A stretch of 64,000 nucleotides of DNA, from NCBI RefSeq assembly GCF_012999535.1, contig NZ_JABBWV010000001.1, positions 620,001 to 684,000 on the forward strand. Reading direction: 5' to 3'. Below, one piece after another: positions 7,928 through 16,232 of this stretch; position 1 is the stretch's first letter, and every line of letters begins with the position of its first letter. The notes below the pieces were generated by a model that saw nothing but the letters and a program-made list of their open reading frames with translations, searched no databases and was not told where the DNA came from. The position numbers were made by a program, and so were the translations under genes. Source of the DNA: Microbispora sp. H11081 (GTDB lineage Bacteria; Actinomycetota; Actinomycetes; Streptosporangiales; Streptosporangiaceae).

Positions 7928-9196
7928 GTGCAGGGGACTTCCGTCCGGTCGGGGGAGCTCTCGGTGTTTCCGGGAGCGGTGTGGCGGGCGGCGTTCGCCC
8001 CTGACGAGGGGCACAAGCCCTCCGGATCGAGCGGGCCGCCCGGCCTGAGCGGGCCGCCTGATCCGAGCGAGCCACCCGACCCGAACGGCCCGTACGCCCA
8101 GGGGGACCCGGGCGGCCCTTTTCCGCCGGAGGTGCTCCAGGCCCTGCCGCCGGGCTTCACCGGCCGGATCGTGGCGCGGTCGGGGGAGCGGACCGGGGGA
8201 GTCGTCTGGCACGCCGCCCCCGACGGCGGCGGGTGCTTCCCTGACGGGGACGGCTGGATATACGTGTCGAACTGCTCGCTGCCGCTGCTCGGCGGTGTGA
8301 CGGCGCTGCGCTTCGCCCCGGATGGGACGCTGCGCGACGGCTGCCGTGTCCTGTCCGGCGCCGATTGCAGCGGGGCAGGCGCCGCGACACCGTGGAACAC
8401 GTGGTTGTCGGGCGAGCGGACGCCCTACGGACAAGTCTTCGAATGCGACCCGTACGGACTGCGCGCTCCCATGCCCAGGCTCGCGATGGGCCTGTTCTCC
8501 CACGGCGGCGTGGCCTGCGATCCCGACCGGGGTGTCGTCTACCTCACGGAGAGGGAGCCGGACGGATGTCTCTACCGGTTCCGGCCGGACGACTGGGGCG
8601 ACCTCACCACAGGGGTCCTGGAGGTGATGACCGGCGCGCCCGGCGAGGAGGAGGTGGGCTGGGAGCGGGTGCCGGCCCCGGCCGGGGCGCAGGTGGTCTT
8701 CGGCGAGCACGCGCCCATCGCCGGGCACATGCCGCTGCGCGACCAGGTGAAAGCAGCCAGGAGGTTCACGGCCGGCGGTGAGTGCCACTGCCGCGACGGC
8801 CTGCTGTGGTTCGTCACCGAGGGGGACGGCCGGGTGTGGGCGTACGACGTCGTCCACGAGCGCCTGACGGTGGCGCACGACGCCGCCGACCGGCCGGGCG
8901 ATCCGGCGGGCGGCGAGCAGGGCGGCCAGCAGGGCGCCGGGCAGGACGGTGGCCGGCGCAGCGAGCAGAACGGCGGGCAGGGCGGCGGGCAGGGCGGCGA
9001 GATCACCCTCGTCGCCGCGGACCGGATGGTGCCGTTCCTGCGGGTCACGGGCGGCTGGACCGTCTCAGGCCCCGCCATGTCACCGGCCGGCGACAGGCTC
9101 TACTTCTCCTGCCGTCCGCCGCGGTCCGCGGGGCCCGCCCCGGTCTCGGTGACCGTCGAGGTCTGCGGGCCCTTCCTGGACCTCGTCCGCGGCTGA
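7928..9196 (+). CDS. PhoX/DUF839-like protein, short form
   Basis: A 422-residue protein that matches the DUF839 (PhoX-like phosphatase) family in several places: TPWNTWLSGE in the first half, VVYLTEREPDG and a following LYRF, DGLLWFVTEGDG with a WAYD strand, and SGPAMSPAGDRLYFSC near the end. These correspond to blades of the family's propeller. Start GTG 7928 is chosen because GAGGAGG lies about ten bases upstream; the frame is open further left but that part is Arg-rich and not family-like. Unlike typical secreted PhoX, it has no TAT or Sec signal, and it carries a Pro/Gly-rich N-terminal insertion and a 30-residue Gly/Gln-rich insertion before the last blade. Enzyme activity is therefore uncertain. 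Confidence 0.75.
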   Translation: MQGTSVRSGELSVFPGAVWRAAFAPDEGHKPSGSSGPPGLSGPPDPSEPPDPNGPYAQGDPGGPFPPEVLQALPPGFTGRIVARSGERTGGVVWHAAPDGGGCFPDGDGWIYVSNCSLPLLGGVTALRFAPDGTLRDGCRVLSGADCSGAGAATPWNTWLSGERTPYGQVFECDPYGLRAPMPRLAMGLFSHGGVACDPDRGVVYLTEREPDGCLYRFRPDDWGDLTTGVLEVMTGAPGEEEVGWERVPAPAGAQVVFGEHAPIAGHMPLRDQVKAARRFTAGGECHCRDGLLWFVTEGDGRVWAYDVVHERLTVAHDAADRPGDPAGGEQGGQQGAGQDGGRRSEQNGGQGGGQGGEITLVAADRMVPFLRVTGGWTVSGPAMSPAGDRLYFSCRPPRSAGPAPVSVTVEVCGPFLDLVRG

Positions 9197-9263
9197 GCCG
9201 GTCGCTCCCGCGCTCCGCCGCCCCGGTCACAGTGCTAAACCGTGCCGGGAGCCGCCCGGCGCG

Positions 9264-10172
9264 TCACAGGTCCCTGGCCCATATCTGCTCGTTCACGGAG
9301 ATGCCCGACTCCTCGCCCGGGTGCTGCTCGACCAGTTCGAACCCCGCGGCCTGGTAGATCCGGCGGGCGCTCGCGAGGACGTCCCGGGTCCACAGCATGA
9401 TCCGGCGGTAGCCGGCCTCCGTGGCGAAGCGCAGGCACTCCTCGACCAGCCGCCCGCCGATGCCCATGCCGCGCGCGGACGGCTCGACGAGCAGCAGGCG
9501 GAGCTGGGCCGTCGTGTCGTCCTTGCGCACGCAGAAGACGCACCCCGCGGGCTCGCCGCGCACCTCGGCGATCCAGCCCGCCTCCCGCGCGGGGTCGTGG
9601 TCCTCGCCGTACTCGGCCATGATCCGCGCGACCAGCGCCTCGAACCCGAGGCCCCAGCCGTACTCCTCGCGGTAGAGGACCCCGTGCCGCTGCACCACCC
9701 AGCCGAGGTCGCCCGCCCGCGGCGGCCTGATCACGTACGGCTCGCGCCGTTCGGCGGGCTCCAGCAGGCTCCGTACGGTGGACATCGCGGACACGAGTCG
9801 CCGGCGTTCTGTGTCGGTCAGCTTCGCGAGCAGGGTCTCGATCTCGGCGGCCGAGCGCCGGTCGAGCACGGCGAAGACGTCGCGGCCCTTTGGCGTGAGC
9901 CGTACGACCTGGCGTCTGGCGTCGTCGGCCGAGCGTTCCCTGGACACGAGCCAGTCGGTCTCGAACCTGGTGAGGATCCGGCTCAGATAACCGGCGTCGA
10001 GTCCGAGCGCGCTCCTGATGTCGGCGGTGTCTGCCACCTCCCGGGTGCCGAGTTCGAACAGCACCCGCGCCTCGGTCAGGGAGTAGGGGGTGTGGTGCAT
10101 TCCCGCCCCGAGCACCCCGATGACGGAGGTGTAGAAGCGGTTGAAGGCACGGACTTCCGACACGAGCTCCAT
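9264..10172 (-). CDS. MarR regulator fused to a GNAT acetyltransferase
   Basis: A 302-residue two-domain protein. Residues 1-150 form a MarR winged helix (SLTEARVLFELG, then SALGLDAGYLSRILTRFE as the recognition region, then a basic wing). Residues 155-302 form a GNAT acetyltransferase with the acetyl-CoA loop (RGMGIGGRLVEECL) and the C-terminal family pattern (RIYQAAGFELVE). The start ATG 10172 is preceded by an AAGGGAAG ribosome-binding site; the frame is open much further upstream, but there it runs antisense through the phosphofructokinase gene. Such fusions are common in actinomycetes and proteobacteria; the acetylated substrate is unknown. The gene is divergent from pfkA and has a palindrome just upstream that probably serves autoregulation. 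Confidence 0.88.
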   Translation of the reverse strand: MELVSEVRAFNRFYTSVIGVLGAGMHHTPYSLTEARVLFELGTREVADTADIRSALGLDAGYLSRILTRFETDWLVSRERSADDARRQVVRLTPKGRDVFAVLDRRSAAEIETLLAKLTDTERRRLVSAMSTVRSLLEPAERREPYVIRPPRAGDLGWVVQRHGVLYREEYGWGLGFEALVARIMAEYGEDHDPAREAGWIAEVRGEPAGCVFCVRKDDTTAQLRLLLVEPSARGMGIGGRLVEECLRFATEAGYRRIMLWTRDVLASARRIYQAAGFELVEQHPGEESGISVNEQIWARDL

Positions 10173-10200
10173 ATCTTCCCTTGCCTGTCTCAAGGAAATG

Positions 10201-10215
10201 TTTGACGCAGTCAAA
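10201..10215. promoter_or_regulatory. Palindrome upstream of the MarR-GNAT gene
   Basis: TTTGAC-GCA-GTCAAA is a perfect 6-bp inverted repeat centred about 36 bases upstream of the MarR-GNAT start. Its distance from the start and its symmetry fit a MarR-type operator, and its left half on the minus strand could double as a -35 box. Binding is inferred. Confidence 0.5.
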
Positions 10216-10287
10216 GATACGGCCGTTGTAGGCCCCACGGGAAGACGCCCTCTCACGAAGGCGCGGTCTCGCCGTGCGAGACTGAAT

Positions 10288-10316
10288 TTGGTCCGGTCGG
10301 CCACGTGCCGTAGCCT
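10288..10316 (+). promoter_or_regulatory. Predicted promoter of pfkA
   Basis: TTGGTC (10288-10293) and TAGCCT (10311-10316) are separated by exactly 17 bases, giving a plausible housekeeping promoter with a start point near 10323, directly at the palindrome that follows. The leader to the pfkA ATG would be about 110 bases. Confidence 0.4.
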
Positions 10317-10321
10317 CTTAT

Positions 10322-10337
10322 TTTGGTCTAGACCATT
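10322..10337. promoter_or_regulatory. DasR-like (dre) palindrome at the pfkA promoter
   Basis: The core TGGTCTAGACCA (10324-10335) is a perfect 12-bp palindrome and equals the core of the DasR-responsive element known from Streptomyces, where the GntR-family regulator DasR responds to aminosugar phosphates. It covers the expected transcription start of pfkA, a position suited to repression. Confidence 0.6.
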
Positions 10338-10436
10338 GTGTGAGGCTGGGGCAGAATGCGGTGCGGTGGCGTGCCGGGTCTGCGTCGGGCCGGCCACGCC
10401 ATTCCACGCGTCATCCCAGATGGAGGAATACCCGTC

Positions 10437-11462
10437 ATGCGTATTGGAGTCCTCACCGGAGGCGGCGACTGCCCCGGACTGAACGCGGTCATCCGCGGCG
10501 TCGTCCGTAAGGGCGTCGGCGTGTACGGGCACGAGTTCGTCGGATTCCGGGACGGCTGGCGCGGCCCTCTGGAGGGCGACACCATGCCGCTCGACATCCA
10601 GGCGGTGCGCGGCATCCTGCCGCGCGGTGGCACGATCCTCGGCTCCTCCCGCACGAACCCGATCAAGATCGACGGCGGCGTCGAGCGCATCAAGGAGAAC
10701 CTGGCGGCGACCGGTGTCGACGCGCTGATCGCCATCGGCGGCGAGGACACGCTGGGCGTGGCCAAGCAGCTGCACGACCGCGGCGTGAACGTCGTCGGCG
10801 TGCCCAAGACGATCGACAACGACCTCAACGCCACCGACTACACCTTCGGCTTCGACACCGCGGTCAACATCGCGATGGAGGCCATCGACCGGCTGCACAC
10901 CACGGCGGAGTCGCACCACCGTGCGCTGATCTGCGAGGTCATGGGCCGCCACGCCGGCTGGATCGCGCTGCACGCAGGCATGGCCGCAGGCGCCAACGTC
11001 ATCCTCATCCCGGAGAAGCCGTTCGACATCGAGAAGGTCTGCGCCTACGTCGAGTCGCGGTTCAAGACCCGGTACGCGCCGATCATCGTCGTCGCCGAGG
11101 GCGCCCACCCGCTCGAGGGCCAGATGGCGCTGCAGACCGGCGAGCTGGACTCGTTCGGCCACGTGCGCCTCGGCGGCATCGGCGAGATGCTCGCCAAGGA
11201 GATCGAGAAGCGCACCGGCAAGGAGGCCCGCACCACGGTCCTCGGCCACATCCAGCGCGGTGGCACGCCGACCGCCTACGACCGCGTGCTCGCGACCCGC
11301 TTCGGCCTCGGCGCCATCGACGCGGTGAACGAGGGCGACTACGGCAAGATGGTCGCCCTCCGCGGCACCGACATCGTGCGCGTCGAGCTCGCCGAGGCGA
11401 CCGCCGAGCTCAAGACCGTTCCGGCCGCTCGTTACGAGGAGGCCGAGGTCTTCTTCGGCTGA
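10437..11462 (+). CDS. pfkA: 6-phosphofructokinase, probably pyrophosphate-dependent
   Basis: Phosphorylates fructose 6-phosphate in glycolysis. The 341-residue protein has the group III PFK architecture: GGGDCPGLN near the N terminus, the catalytic TIDNDL motif (125-130) and the substrate segment MGRHAGWIA. Residue 104 is Asp (GGEDTLG) and residue 124 is Lys (VPKTIDND). In this family Asp104 with Lys124 is the signature of pyrophosphate use, whereas ATP enzymes have Gly104. ATG 10437 is preceded by GGAGGAA. A strong hairpin follows the stop. If PPi is the donor, the reaction is reversible and could also serve gluconeogenesis. The family is certain; donor choice is inferred from two residues. 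Confidence 0.93.
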   Translation: MRIGVLTGGGDCPGLNAVIRGVVRKGVGVYGHEFVGFRDGWRGPLEGDTMPLDIQAVRGILPRGGTILGSSRTNPIKIDGGVERIKENLAATGVDALIAIGGEDTLGVAKQLHDRGVNVVGVPKTIDNDLNATDYTFGFDTAVNIAMEAIDRLHTTAESHHRALICEVMGRHAGWIALHAGMAAGANVILIPEKPFDIEKVCAYVESRFKTRYAPIIVVAEGAHPLEGQMALQTGELDSFGHVRLGGIGEMLAKEIEKRTGKEARTTVLGHIQRGGTPTAYDRVLATRFGLGAIDAVNEGDYGKMVALRGTDIVRVELAEATAELKTVPAARYEEAEVFFG

Positions 11463-11501
11463 TCGGACGCGGGTCCGTCACCACGGCCCGCGCACGATCC
11501 G

Positions 11502-11535
11502 GTACGGCTCCCGCGACGCCCCGCGGGAGCCGTAC
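11502..11535 (+). terminator. Terminator hairpin after pfkA
   Basis: A perfect 14-bp stem (11502-11515 with 11522-11535) around a six-base loop, starting 40 bases after the pfkA stop. No U tract follows, but stems of this strength without a U tract act as terminators in actinomycetes. Confidence 0.7.
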
Positions 11536-11715
11536 GCATTCGTGGCACCAGGCGGCACGGGCCCCCGGCGACGGCGGCGTCCTCCGCCGGCCGGCCCGGG
11601 CCCTCACCGTCGCGATCCGGCGGAAGTCCGGGGCGGAGACGCGGCGGTTGCCCGAGTATGTGAGCGAAAGGGCCCGGCACGCCCGCCCGGCTCGGTCAGG
11701 AAAGGGCGCCGCGCG

Positions 11716-13005
11716 ATGGGCATCGAGGGACCGTTCTGGCGGGCCATCGCGGTCTTCCGCCTGGCGTCGCTCGCGTACGCGGCGCTGCTCGTGCTCAGGG
11801 CAGGCGGCTACGCTCATCCGGCCGTGTCCTGGGCCGTCGTCGGCGTGATGACCGCCTGGACGGCCGTCACGCTCCTCCGCTATCCCGCCGCCCGGCGCGG
11901 GCCGCTGCTGGCGGCCGACCTCCTCGTCACGGTGGGCTGCCTGCTCGCCACGCCGTACGCGCAGAGCCACGGCGACGCGCTGGCCGGAGCGATGCCGATC
12001 ACCGCGACCTGGGTGGCCGGGCCGGTCCTCGCGTACGGCGTGGCCGGGGGACGCCGCGCGGGCGCGGTCGCCGCCGCGGTCGTGTCGGCGGCCGACCTGT
12101 GGCTGCGCAGCGCCGGCGGGGTCGACCTCGCCTCCTTTCCGGTGAACGGCGCCGTGCTCATGTTCATGGCCGGGGTCCTCGTCGGGCACGTCGCCCGGCT
12201 CGCGCGGGAGGCCGAGGAGCGGATGCGGCGTGCCGAGCGGATCGAGGCCGCGGGCCGTGAGCGGGAGCGGCTGGCGAGGGGCATCCACGATTCGGTGCTC
12301 CAGGTGCTGGCGCTCGTGCAGCGCAGGGGCGCCGAGATCGGCGGCGAGGCGGCCGAACTGGGCAGGCTCGCGGGTGAGCAGGAGTCCGCGCTGCGGGCGC
12401 TGGTGCAGGCGCCGCCCGTCGCGCGGCCGCCGCACCCCGTCCCGCCGTCCCGGCTTCGCGGCCGGCTCAGGGCGCCGGCGCGGCCTTCCCGTCCTGCCCG
12501 CCGCGAGGGGACGTCGCAAGAGGGGGCGGCGAACCGCGAGGGGACGCCGTACCGCGTGGCGAACGCCGCGACGGCGGAGCCCGAGGCCGACCTGCGCGAC
12601 CTGCTGCGGCCGTTCGGCACGGCGCGCGTGACCGTGTCCGCGCCCGCGACACCGCTGCCGCTGCCGCCCGAGAGCGCGCGGGAGGTGGCGGCGGCCGTCG
12701 GCGCGGCCATCGACAACGTCGTACGGCACTGCCCTGAGGGCACCCGCGCGTGGATACTCGCGGAGGAGGACGACGGCGCGGTCGTCGTCACCGTACGCGA
12801 CGACGGGCCCGGCATCCCCGAGGGGCGGCTTGAGGCGGCGGCGCGCGAGGGACGCATGGGCGTGGCCCGGTCGATCCGGGGCCGCGTGGCCGACCTCGGC
12901 GGCACGGTCACGGTCACCTCGTCGAGCACGGGAACGGAGATCGAGCTGTCGGTTCCGGTGCGGACGTCGCCGCGCCCGGGCGAAGGAGGCGGGAGACGCT
13001 CGTGA
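11716..13005 (+). CDS. Sensor histidine kinase, MacS/NarL-partner type
   Basis: A 429-residue membrane kinase. Residues 10-160 contain about five hydrophobic segments and no large sensor domain. A coiled region leads into a HisKA_3 dimerisation motif with the phosphoacceptor at H191 (GIHDSVLQVL), and a C-terminal ATPase domain has its N box (AIDNVVRHC) and G1 box (DDGPGIPEG). Between them lies a Pro/Arg-rich variable stretch (about 238-300). ATG 11716 follows an AGGAAAGG site; the frame is open further left without similarity. The stop overlaps the start of the response regulator by four bases, so the two are translationally coupled. The layout matches the MacS-like family of actinomycetes; the stimulus is unknown. 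Confidence 0.88.
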   Translation: MGIEGPFWRAIAVFRLASLAYAALLVLRAGGYAHPAVSWAVVGVMTAWTAVTLLRYPAARRGPLLAADLLVTVGCLLATPYAQSHGDALAGAMPITATWVAGPVLAYGVAGGRRAGAVAAAVVSAADLWLRSAGGVDLASFPVNGAVLMFMAGVLVGHVARLAREAEERMRRAERIEAAGRERERLARGIHDSVLQVLALVQRRGAEIGGEAAELGRLAGEQESALRALVQAPPVARPPHPVPPSRLRGRLRAPARPSRPARREGTSQEGAANREGTPYRVANAATAEPEADLRDLLRPFGTARVTVSAPATPLPLPPESAREVAAAVGAAIDNVVRHCPEGTRAWILAEEDDGAVVVTVRDDGPGIPEGRLEAAAREGRMGVARSIRGRVADLGGTVTVTSSSTGTEIELSVPVRTSPRPGEGGGRRS

Positions 13006-13694
13006 AGGAAGAGGGACGGCCGTCGCCGGTGCGGGTCATGGTGGTGGACGACCATCCGATGTGGCGGGAGGCGGTCGCCCGCGATTTGGACGAGGCGGGG
13101 TACGACGTGGTCGCCACCAGCGGGGAGGGCCGTCAGGCGCTGCGCGTCGCGGCGGCCGTACGACCGGACGTGGTGGTGCTCGACCTGCGGCTGCCCGACC
13201 TGGCGGGCGTGGAGGTGGCCAGGGGCCTCGGCGCGTCGGCGGCCCCGCCGCGCGTGCTCGTCCTGTCGGCCAGCGCCGAGGAGGAGGACGTGCTGGAGGC
13301 GGTCAAGGCCGGCGCCTCCGGCTATCTGGTGAAGTCGGCGAGCCGGGAGGAGTTCCTCGACGCCGTACGGCGGACCGCCGCGGGCGACGCCGTGTTCACT
13401 CCCGGCCTGGCCGGGCTGGTGCTGGGGGAGTACCGCAGGCTGGCCCACCTGACGCCCGGCCCGCGCGGGGACGAGGAGCGGGACGGCCCCCGGCTGACCG
13501 AAAGGGAGACCGAGGTGCTGCGCATGGTGGCCAAGGGCCTGACGTACCGGCAGATCGCGGAACGGCTGGTGCTGTCGCATCGCACGGTGCAGAACCATGT
13601 GCAGAACACGCTGAGCAAGCTCCAACTCCACAACCGGGTGGAACTGGTCCGCTACGCGATAGAGAAGGGGCTGGTCGAGCTCGGCGGAGGATAG
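13002..13694 (+). CDS. NarL/LuxR-type response regulator
   Basis: The output partner of the preceding kinase, 230 residues. The receiver domain has the acidic pocket (VDDH), phosphoacceptor D61 (VVLDLRLPD) and conserved Lys near residue 110 (GYLVKSAS). A LuxR-type helix-turn-helix occupies about 165-225 (LTERETEVLRMVAKGLTYRQ, then HRTVQNHVQN). GTG 13002 overlaps the kinase stop (GTGA), a standard sign of coupled expression. The order kinase, regulator, with pfkA upstream, is one I remember from other actinomycetes. Target genes are not apparent; no obvious palindrome is found between the pair and its neighbours. Confidence 0.92.
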   Translation: MKEEGRPSPVRVMVVDDHPMWREAVARDLDEAGYDVVATSGEGRQALRVAAAVRPDVVVLDLRLPDLAGVEVARGLGASAAPPRVLVLSASAEEEDVLEAVKAGASGYLVKSASREEFLDAVRRTAAGDAVFTPGLAGLVLGEYRRLAHLTPGPRGDEERDGPRLTERETEVLRMVAKGLTYRQIAERLVLSHRTVQNHVQNTLSKLQLHNRVELVRYAIEKGLVELGGG

Positions 13695-13829
13695 TCGGCG
13701 GCGGCGCGGCGGCGGCATTACAGTGGGGAAGCCCGCGCCGCGCCGGCGCGTTGTCCCTGGCGTATGTTTCCCCCGGCCGTGCCCTCCCGGTGTGACGGCC
13801 GTCCCTGTCCCTCCGGAGGTTTTCCACAG

Positions 13830-15026
13830 ATGACGATGACCGCTCTCGGAGAGCCCTCGGTGCTGCTCAAGTTGGGCGAGGTGGTTCTGAAGGGCCGGAA
13901 CCGCGAGATCTTCGAGATGCGCCTGCGGGCGAACATCAAGCACGCTCTCAAGGGCCACCGGGTCGACATCCGCCAGCGGCACGGGGTGATCGCCCTGTTC
14001 CTGCCCCCGGGAACCGAGGTGGAGGAGGCCGAGACCGTGGCGGCCCGCGTGGCCGACGTGCCCGGCATCGTGCTGGTCCATCTGGCGTGGCGGGTGCCGA
14101 AAGACGTGGACGCGATCACCAAGGCCGCCATCGAGCTGATCAGGGACAGCGACGAGGTGGCCCGCAAGGCGCGCTTCGCCGTGCGGTCCCGGCGTCGCGA
14201 CAAGCGCTTCCCGCTGCGGTCCAACGAACTGGACCGCGTGGTCGGCGGGACGATCAACGACACCTTCGGGCTGCCGGTCGACCTGAGCAAGCCGGAGCTC
14301 ACCGTGCACATCGAGGTGGACAAGGACGAGGCGTTCCTGTTCACCGGGGGCCGGCCGGGGCAGGGCGGGCTTCCCGTCGGCTCCAGCGGCCGGGCGCTGG
14401 CGCTGCTGTCCGGTGGCATCGACTCGCCCGTCGCGGCCTACCGCATGATGCGGCGTGGCCTTCGGGTGGACTTCCTGCACTTCTCCGGCATCCCGTTCAC
14501 CACCTCGGAGTCGATCTACAAGGCGTACGCGCTGGTGCGCAACCTGGACAAGTTCCAGGGCAAGTCGCGGCTGTGGGTGGTGCCGTTCGGCAAGGCGCAG
14601 CAGTCGATCAGGAACTCCGGCCAGGACCGGCTCGCGGTGATCGCGCAGCGGCGGCTGATGCTCAAGACGGCCGAGGAGGTCGCCCACCGCATCCACGCCG
14701 AGGCGCTGGTCACCGGCGACAGCCTCGGTCAGGTCTCGTCGCAGACGCTGGCCAACATCACGGCCCAGGACCACGCTGTGGACCTGCCGATCCTGCGCCC
14801 GCTCATCGGCCTGGACAAGACCGAGATCATGGCCGAGGCCCGGAGGATCGGGACGCTGGAGATCTCCGAACTGCCCGACGAGGACTGCTGCACGTTGCTC
14901 GCGCCCCGGCAGGCCGAGACCCGCGCGAAGATCGAGGACCTGAAGCAGATCGAGAGGCGCCTCGACGCGGAGGACCTCGCCACGCAGTTGGCCGACTCCA
15001 TCCAGCCGTACAAGCTCGACGTCTGA
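13830..15026 (+). CDS. thiI: tRNA 4-thiouridine sulfurtransferase ThiI
   Basis: Adenylates and sulfurates U8 of tRNA; in some bacteria it also passes sulfur to ThiS for thiamine synthesis. The 398 residues contain the N-terminal ferredoxin-like and THUMP domains (to about 180) and a PP-loop pyrophosphatase domain with [11 protein letters not shown] near residue 193. A DEDCC pair of cysteines follows near 353. The C-terminal rhodanese domain of the E. coli enzyme is absent, as in most Gram-positive ThiI, so an external sulfur carrier is needed. ATG 13830 lies ten bases after GGAGGT; a second ATG six bases later is possible. It is convergent with aroF. The thiOSG genes 20 kb away may use its chemistry. 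Confidence 0.92.
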   Translation: MTMTALGEPSVLLKLGEVVLKGRNREIFEMRLRANIKHALKGHRVDIRQRHGVIALFLPPGTEVEEAETVAARVADVPGIVLVHLAWRVPKDVDAITKAAIELIRDSDEVARKARFAVRSRRRDKRFPLRSNELDRVVGGTINDTFGLPVDLSKPELTVHIEVDKDEAFLFTGGRPGQGGLPVGSSGRALALLSGGIDSPVAAYRMMRRGLRVDFLHFSGIPFTTSESIYKAYALVRNLDKFQGKSRLWVVPFGKAQQSIRNSGQDRLAVIAQRRLMLKTAEEVAHRIHAEALVTGDSLGQVSSQTLANITAQDHAVDLPILRPLIGLDKTEIMAEARRIGTLEISELPDEDCCTLLAPRQAETRAKIEDLKQIERRLDAEDLATQLADSIQPYKLDV

Positions 15027-15041
15027 GCCCGCGCAGGCCAT

Positions 15042-15067
15042 CGGCCCCCGGACGTGCCCGGGGGCCG
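15042..15067. terminator. Bidirectional terminator between thiI and aroF
   Basis: A perfect 10-bp stem (15042-15051 with 15058-15067) and six-base loop lie in the 63-base gap between the convergent stop codons, placed to end transcripts from both sides. Confidence 0.75.
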
Positions 15068-15089
15068 GTGGTCCGGCGTGCGCGGCGGG

Positions 15090-16142
15090 TCAGGTGAGCG
15101 CGGGCGCCGCGACCTCGGTGGGCGCGGTGGTCGCGGTGCGGCCCAGCAGCGGCGGGAAGTCGCGCAGCACGGCCGCGAGCGCGTCCAGGTCACCTTCGAC
15201 CAGGGCCTGCGGGCCGTCGCAGAGTGCCTGCTCGGGGTGCGGGTGCACGTCGATGATCAGACCGTCGGCCCCGGCCGCGACCGCGGCCCGCGACAGCGGC
15301 AGCACGAGGTCGCGCCGGCCGCCGGAGTGCGACGGGTCCACGATCACCGGCAGGTGCGACAGCCGCTGGACGACCGGGACCGCCGAGACGTCGAGCGTGT
15401 TGCGGGTGGCGGGCTCGTAGGTGCGGATGCCCCGCTCGCACAGCACGATGTCGAGGTTGCCGCGCTGGGCGATGTACTCGGCCGCCATCAGCCACTCCTC
15501 GATGGTCGCCGTCATGCCCCGCTTCAGCATGACCGGCTTGCCCGCAGCGCCCACGGCCTGCAGCAGCGCGAAGTTCTGCGCGTTGCGGGTGCCGACCTGC
15601 AGCATGTCGGCGTACGACGCCACCAGCGCCACGTCGTGGGCGTCGACAACCTCGGTGACGATCGGCATCCCGGTCTGCTCGCGCACGTCGGCCAGGATGC
15701 GCAGGCCCTCCTCGCCCAGCCCCTGGAAGGCGTACGGCGAGGTGCGCGGCTTGAAGGCGCCGCCGCGCAGCAGCGTCGCGCCCGCCGCCTTGGCCATCAG
15801 CGCCGCCTCCAGCGTCTGCCGCGGCGTCTCCACCGCGCACGGGCCCGCGATCAGGGTGACAGTGTCCGGCCCGATCGGCACGCCGCGCACGCTGACCGTG
15901 GAGCGCAGCGGATGGTTCTCCCTGCTCACGAGCTTGTACGGGGTGGAGACCCGCACGACGTCCGCGACGCCCGGCATGCCGCCCAGGTTCAGGGTGGCGA
16001 ACTGTTCCACGTCGCCGATGAGCCCGATGATCGTGCGGTTCACGCCGCGGCTCGCGAACGCCTCCCCTCCGGCCGCGGCGACGAGGCCGACGATCGCCTC
16101 GATGTCTTCCTGGGTGGCTTCGGGGGTCATGACGATGACCAT
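15090..16142 (-). CDS. aroF: 3-deoxy-7-phosphoheptulonate synthase (type I-beta)
   Basis: Condenses phosphoenolpyruvate with erythrose 4-phosphate, the first step of aromatic amino acid synthesis. The 350-residue protein has an N-terminal ferredoxin-like regulatory domain (about 1-90) as in type I-beta enzymes, then the barrel with AGPCAVE, the phosphate-binding [11 protein letters not shown], and the metal and PEP region [13 protein letters not shown] 16142 follows an ACAGGAG site. Expression is very probably controlled by transcription attenuation: a 23-codon leader with Trp, Phe, Trp and Tyr codons and a 15-bp terminator hairpin precede it. The C terminus ends in a Thr/Ala tail without similarity. 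The gene is separate from other aro or trp genes. Confidence 0.95.
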   Translation of the reverse strand: MVIVMTPEATQEDIEAIVGLVAAAGGEAFASRGVNRTIIGLIGDVEQFATLNLGGMPGVADVVRVSTPYKLVSRENHPLRSTVSVRGVPIGPDTVTLIAGPCAVETPRQTLEAALMAKAAGATLLRGGAFKPRTSPYAFQGLGEEGLRILADVREQTGMPIVTEVVDAHDVALVASYADMLQVGTRNAQNFALLQAVGAAGKPVMLKRGMTATIEEWLMAAEYIAQRGNLDIVLCERGIRTYEPATRNTLDVSAVPVVQRLSHLPVIVDPSHSGGRRDLVLPLSRAAVAAGADGLIIDVHPHPEQALCDGPQALVEGDLDALAAVLRDFPPLLGRTATTAPTEVAAPALT

Positions 16143-16184
16143 GGTGACTCCTGTCGCTGGAAACGGTGCGGGTCCGGAAACGAC

Positions 16185-16218
16185 GAAGGCCCCGGGTCCG
16201 TGTGGACCCGGGGCCTTC
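16185..16218 (-). terminator. Attenuator terminator of aroF
   Basis: A perfect 15-bp stem (GAAGGCCCCGGGTCC with its complement, 16185-16199 and 16204-16218) and a four-base loop sit between the leader peptide and aroF. Its GGGTCC arm can instead pair with GGACCC in the leader codons (about 16266-16271), giving a possible antiterminator. A short GTCGTTTCC follows in place of a full U tract. Confidence 0.75.
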
Positions 16219-16232
16219 GTTCGCCGTGGCTG

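Noticed and set aside
11880-15041. A minus-strand open frame of over 1,000 codons opposite the two-component genes and thiI
   Set aside because: Same artefact: low-complexity Arg/Ala/Ser product and no ribosome-binding site, while both plus-strand genes have clear domains.
15856-15867. TGACAGTGTCC in aroF resembling the MerR operator
   Set aside because: A single imperfect copy inside a coding region with no promoter nearby.
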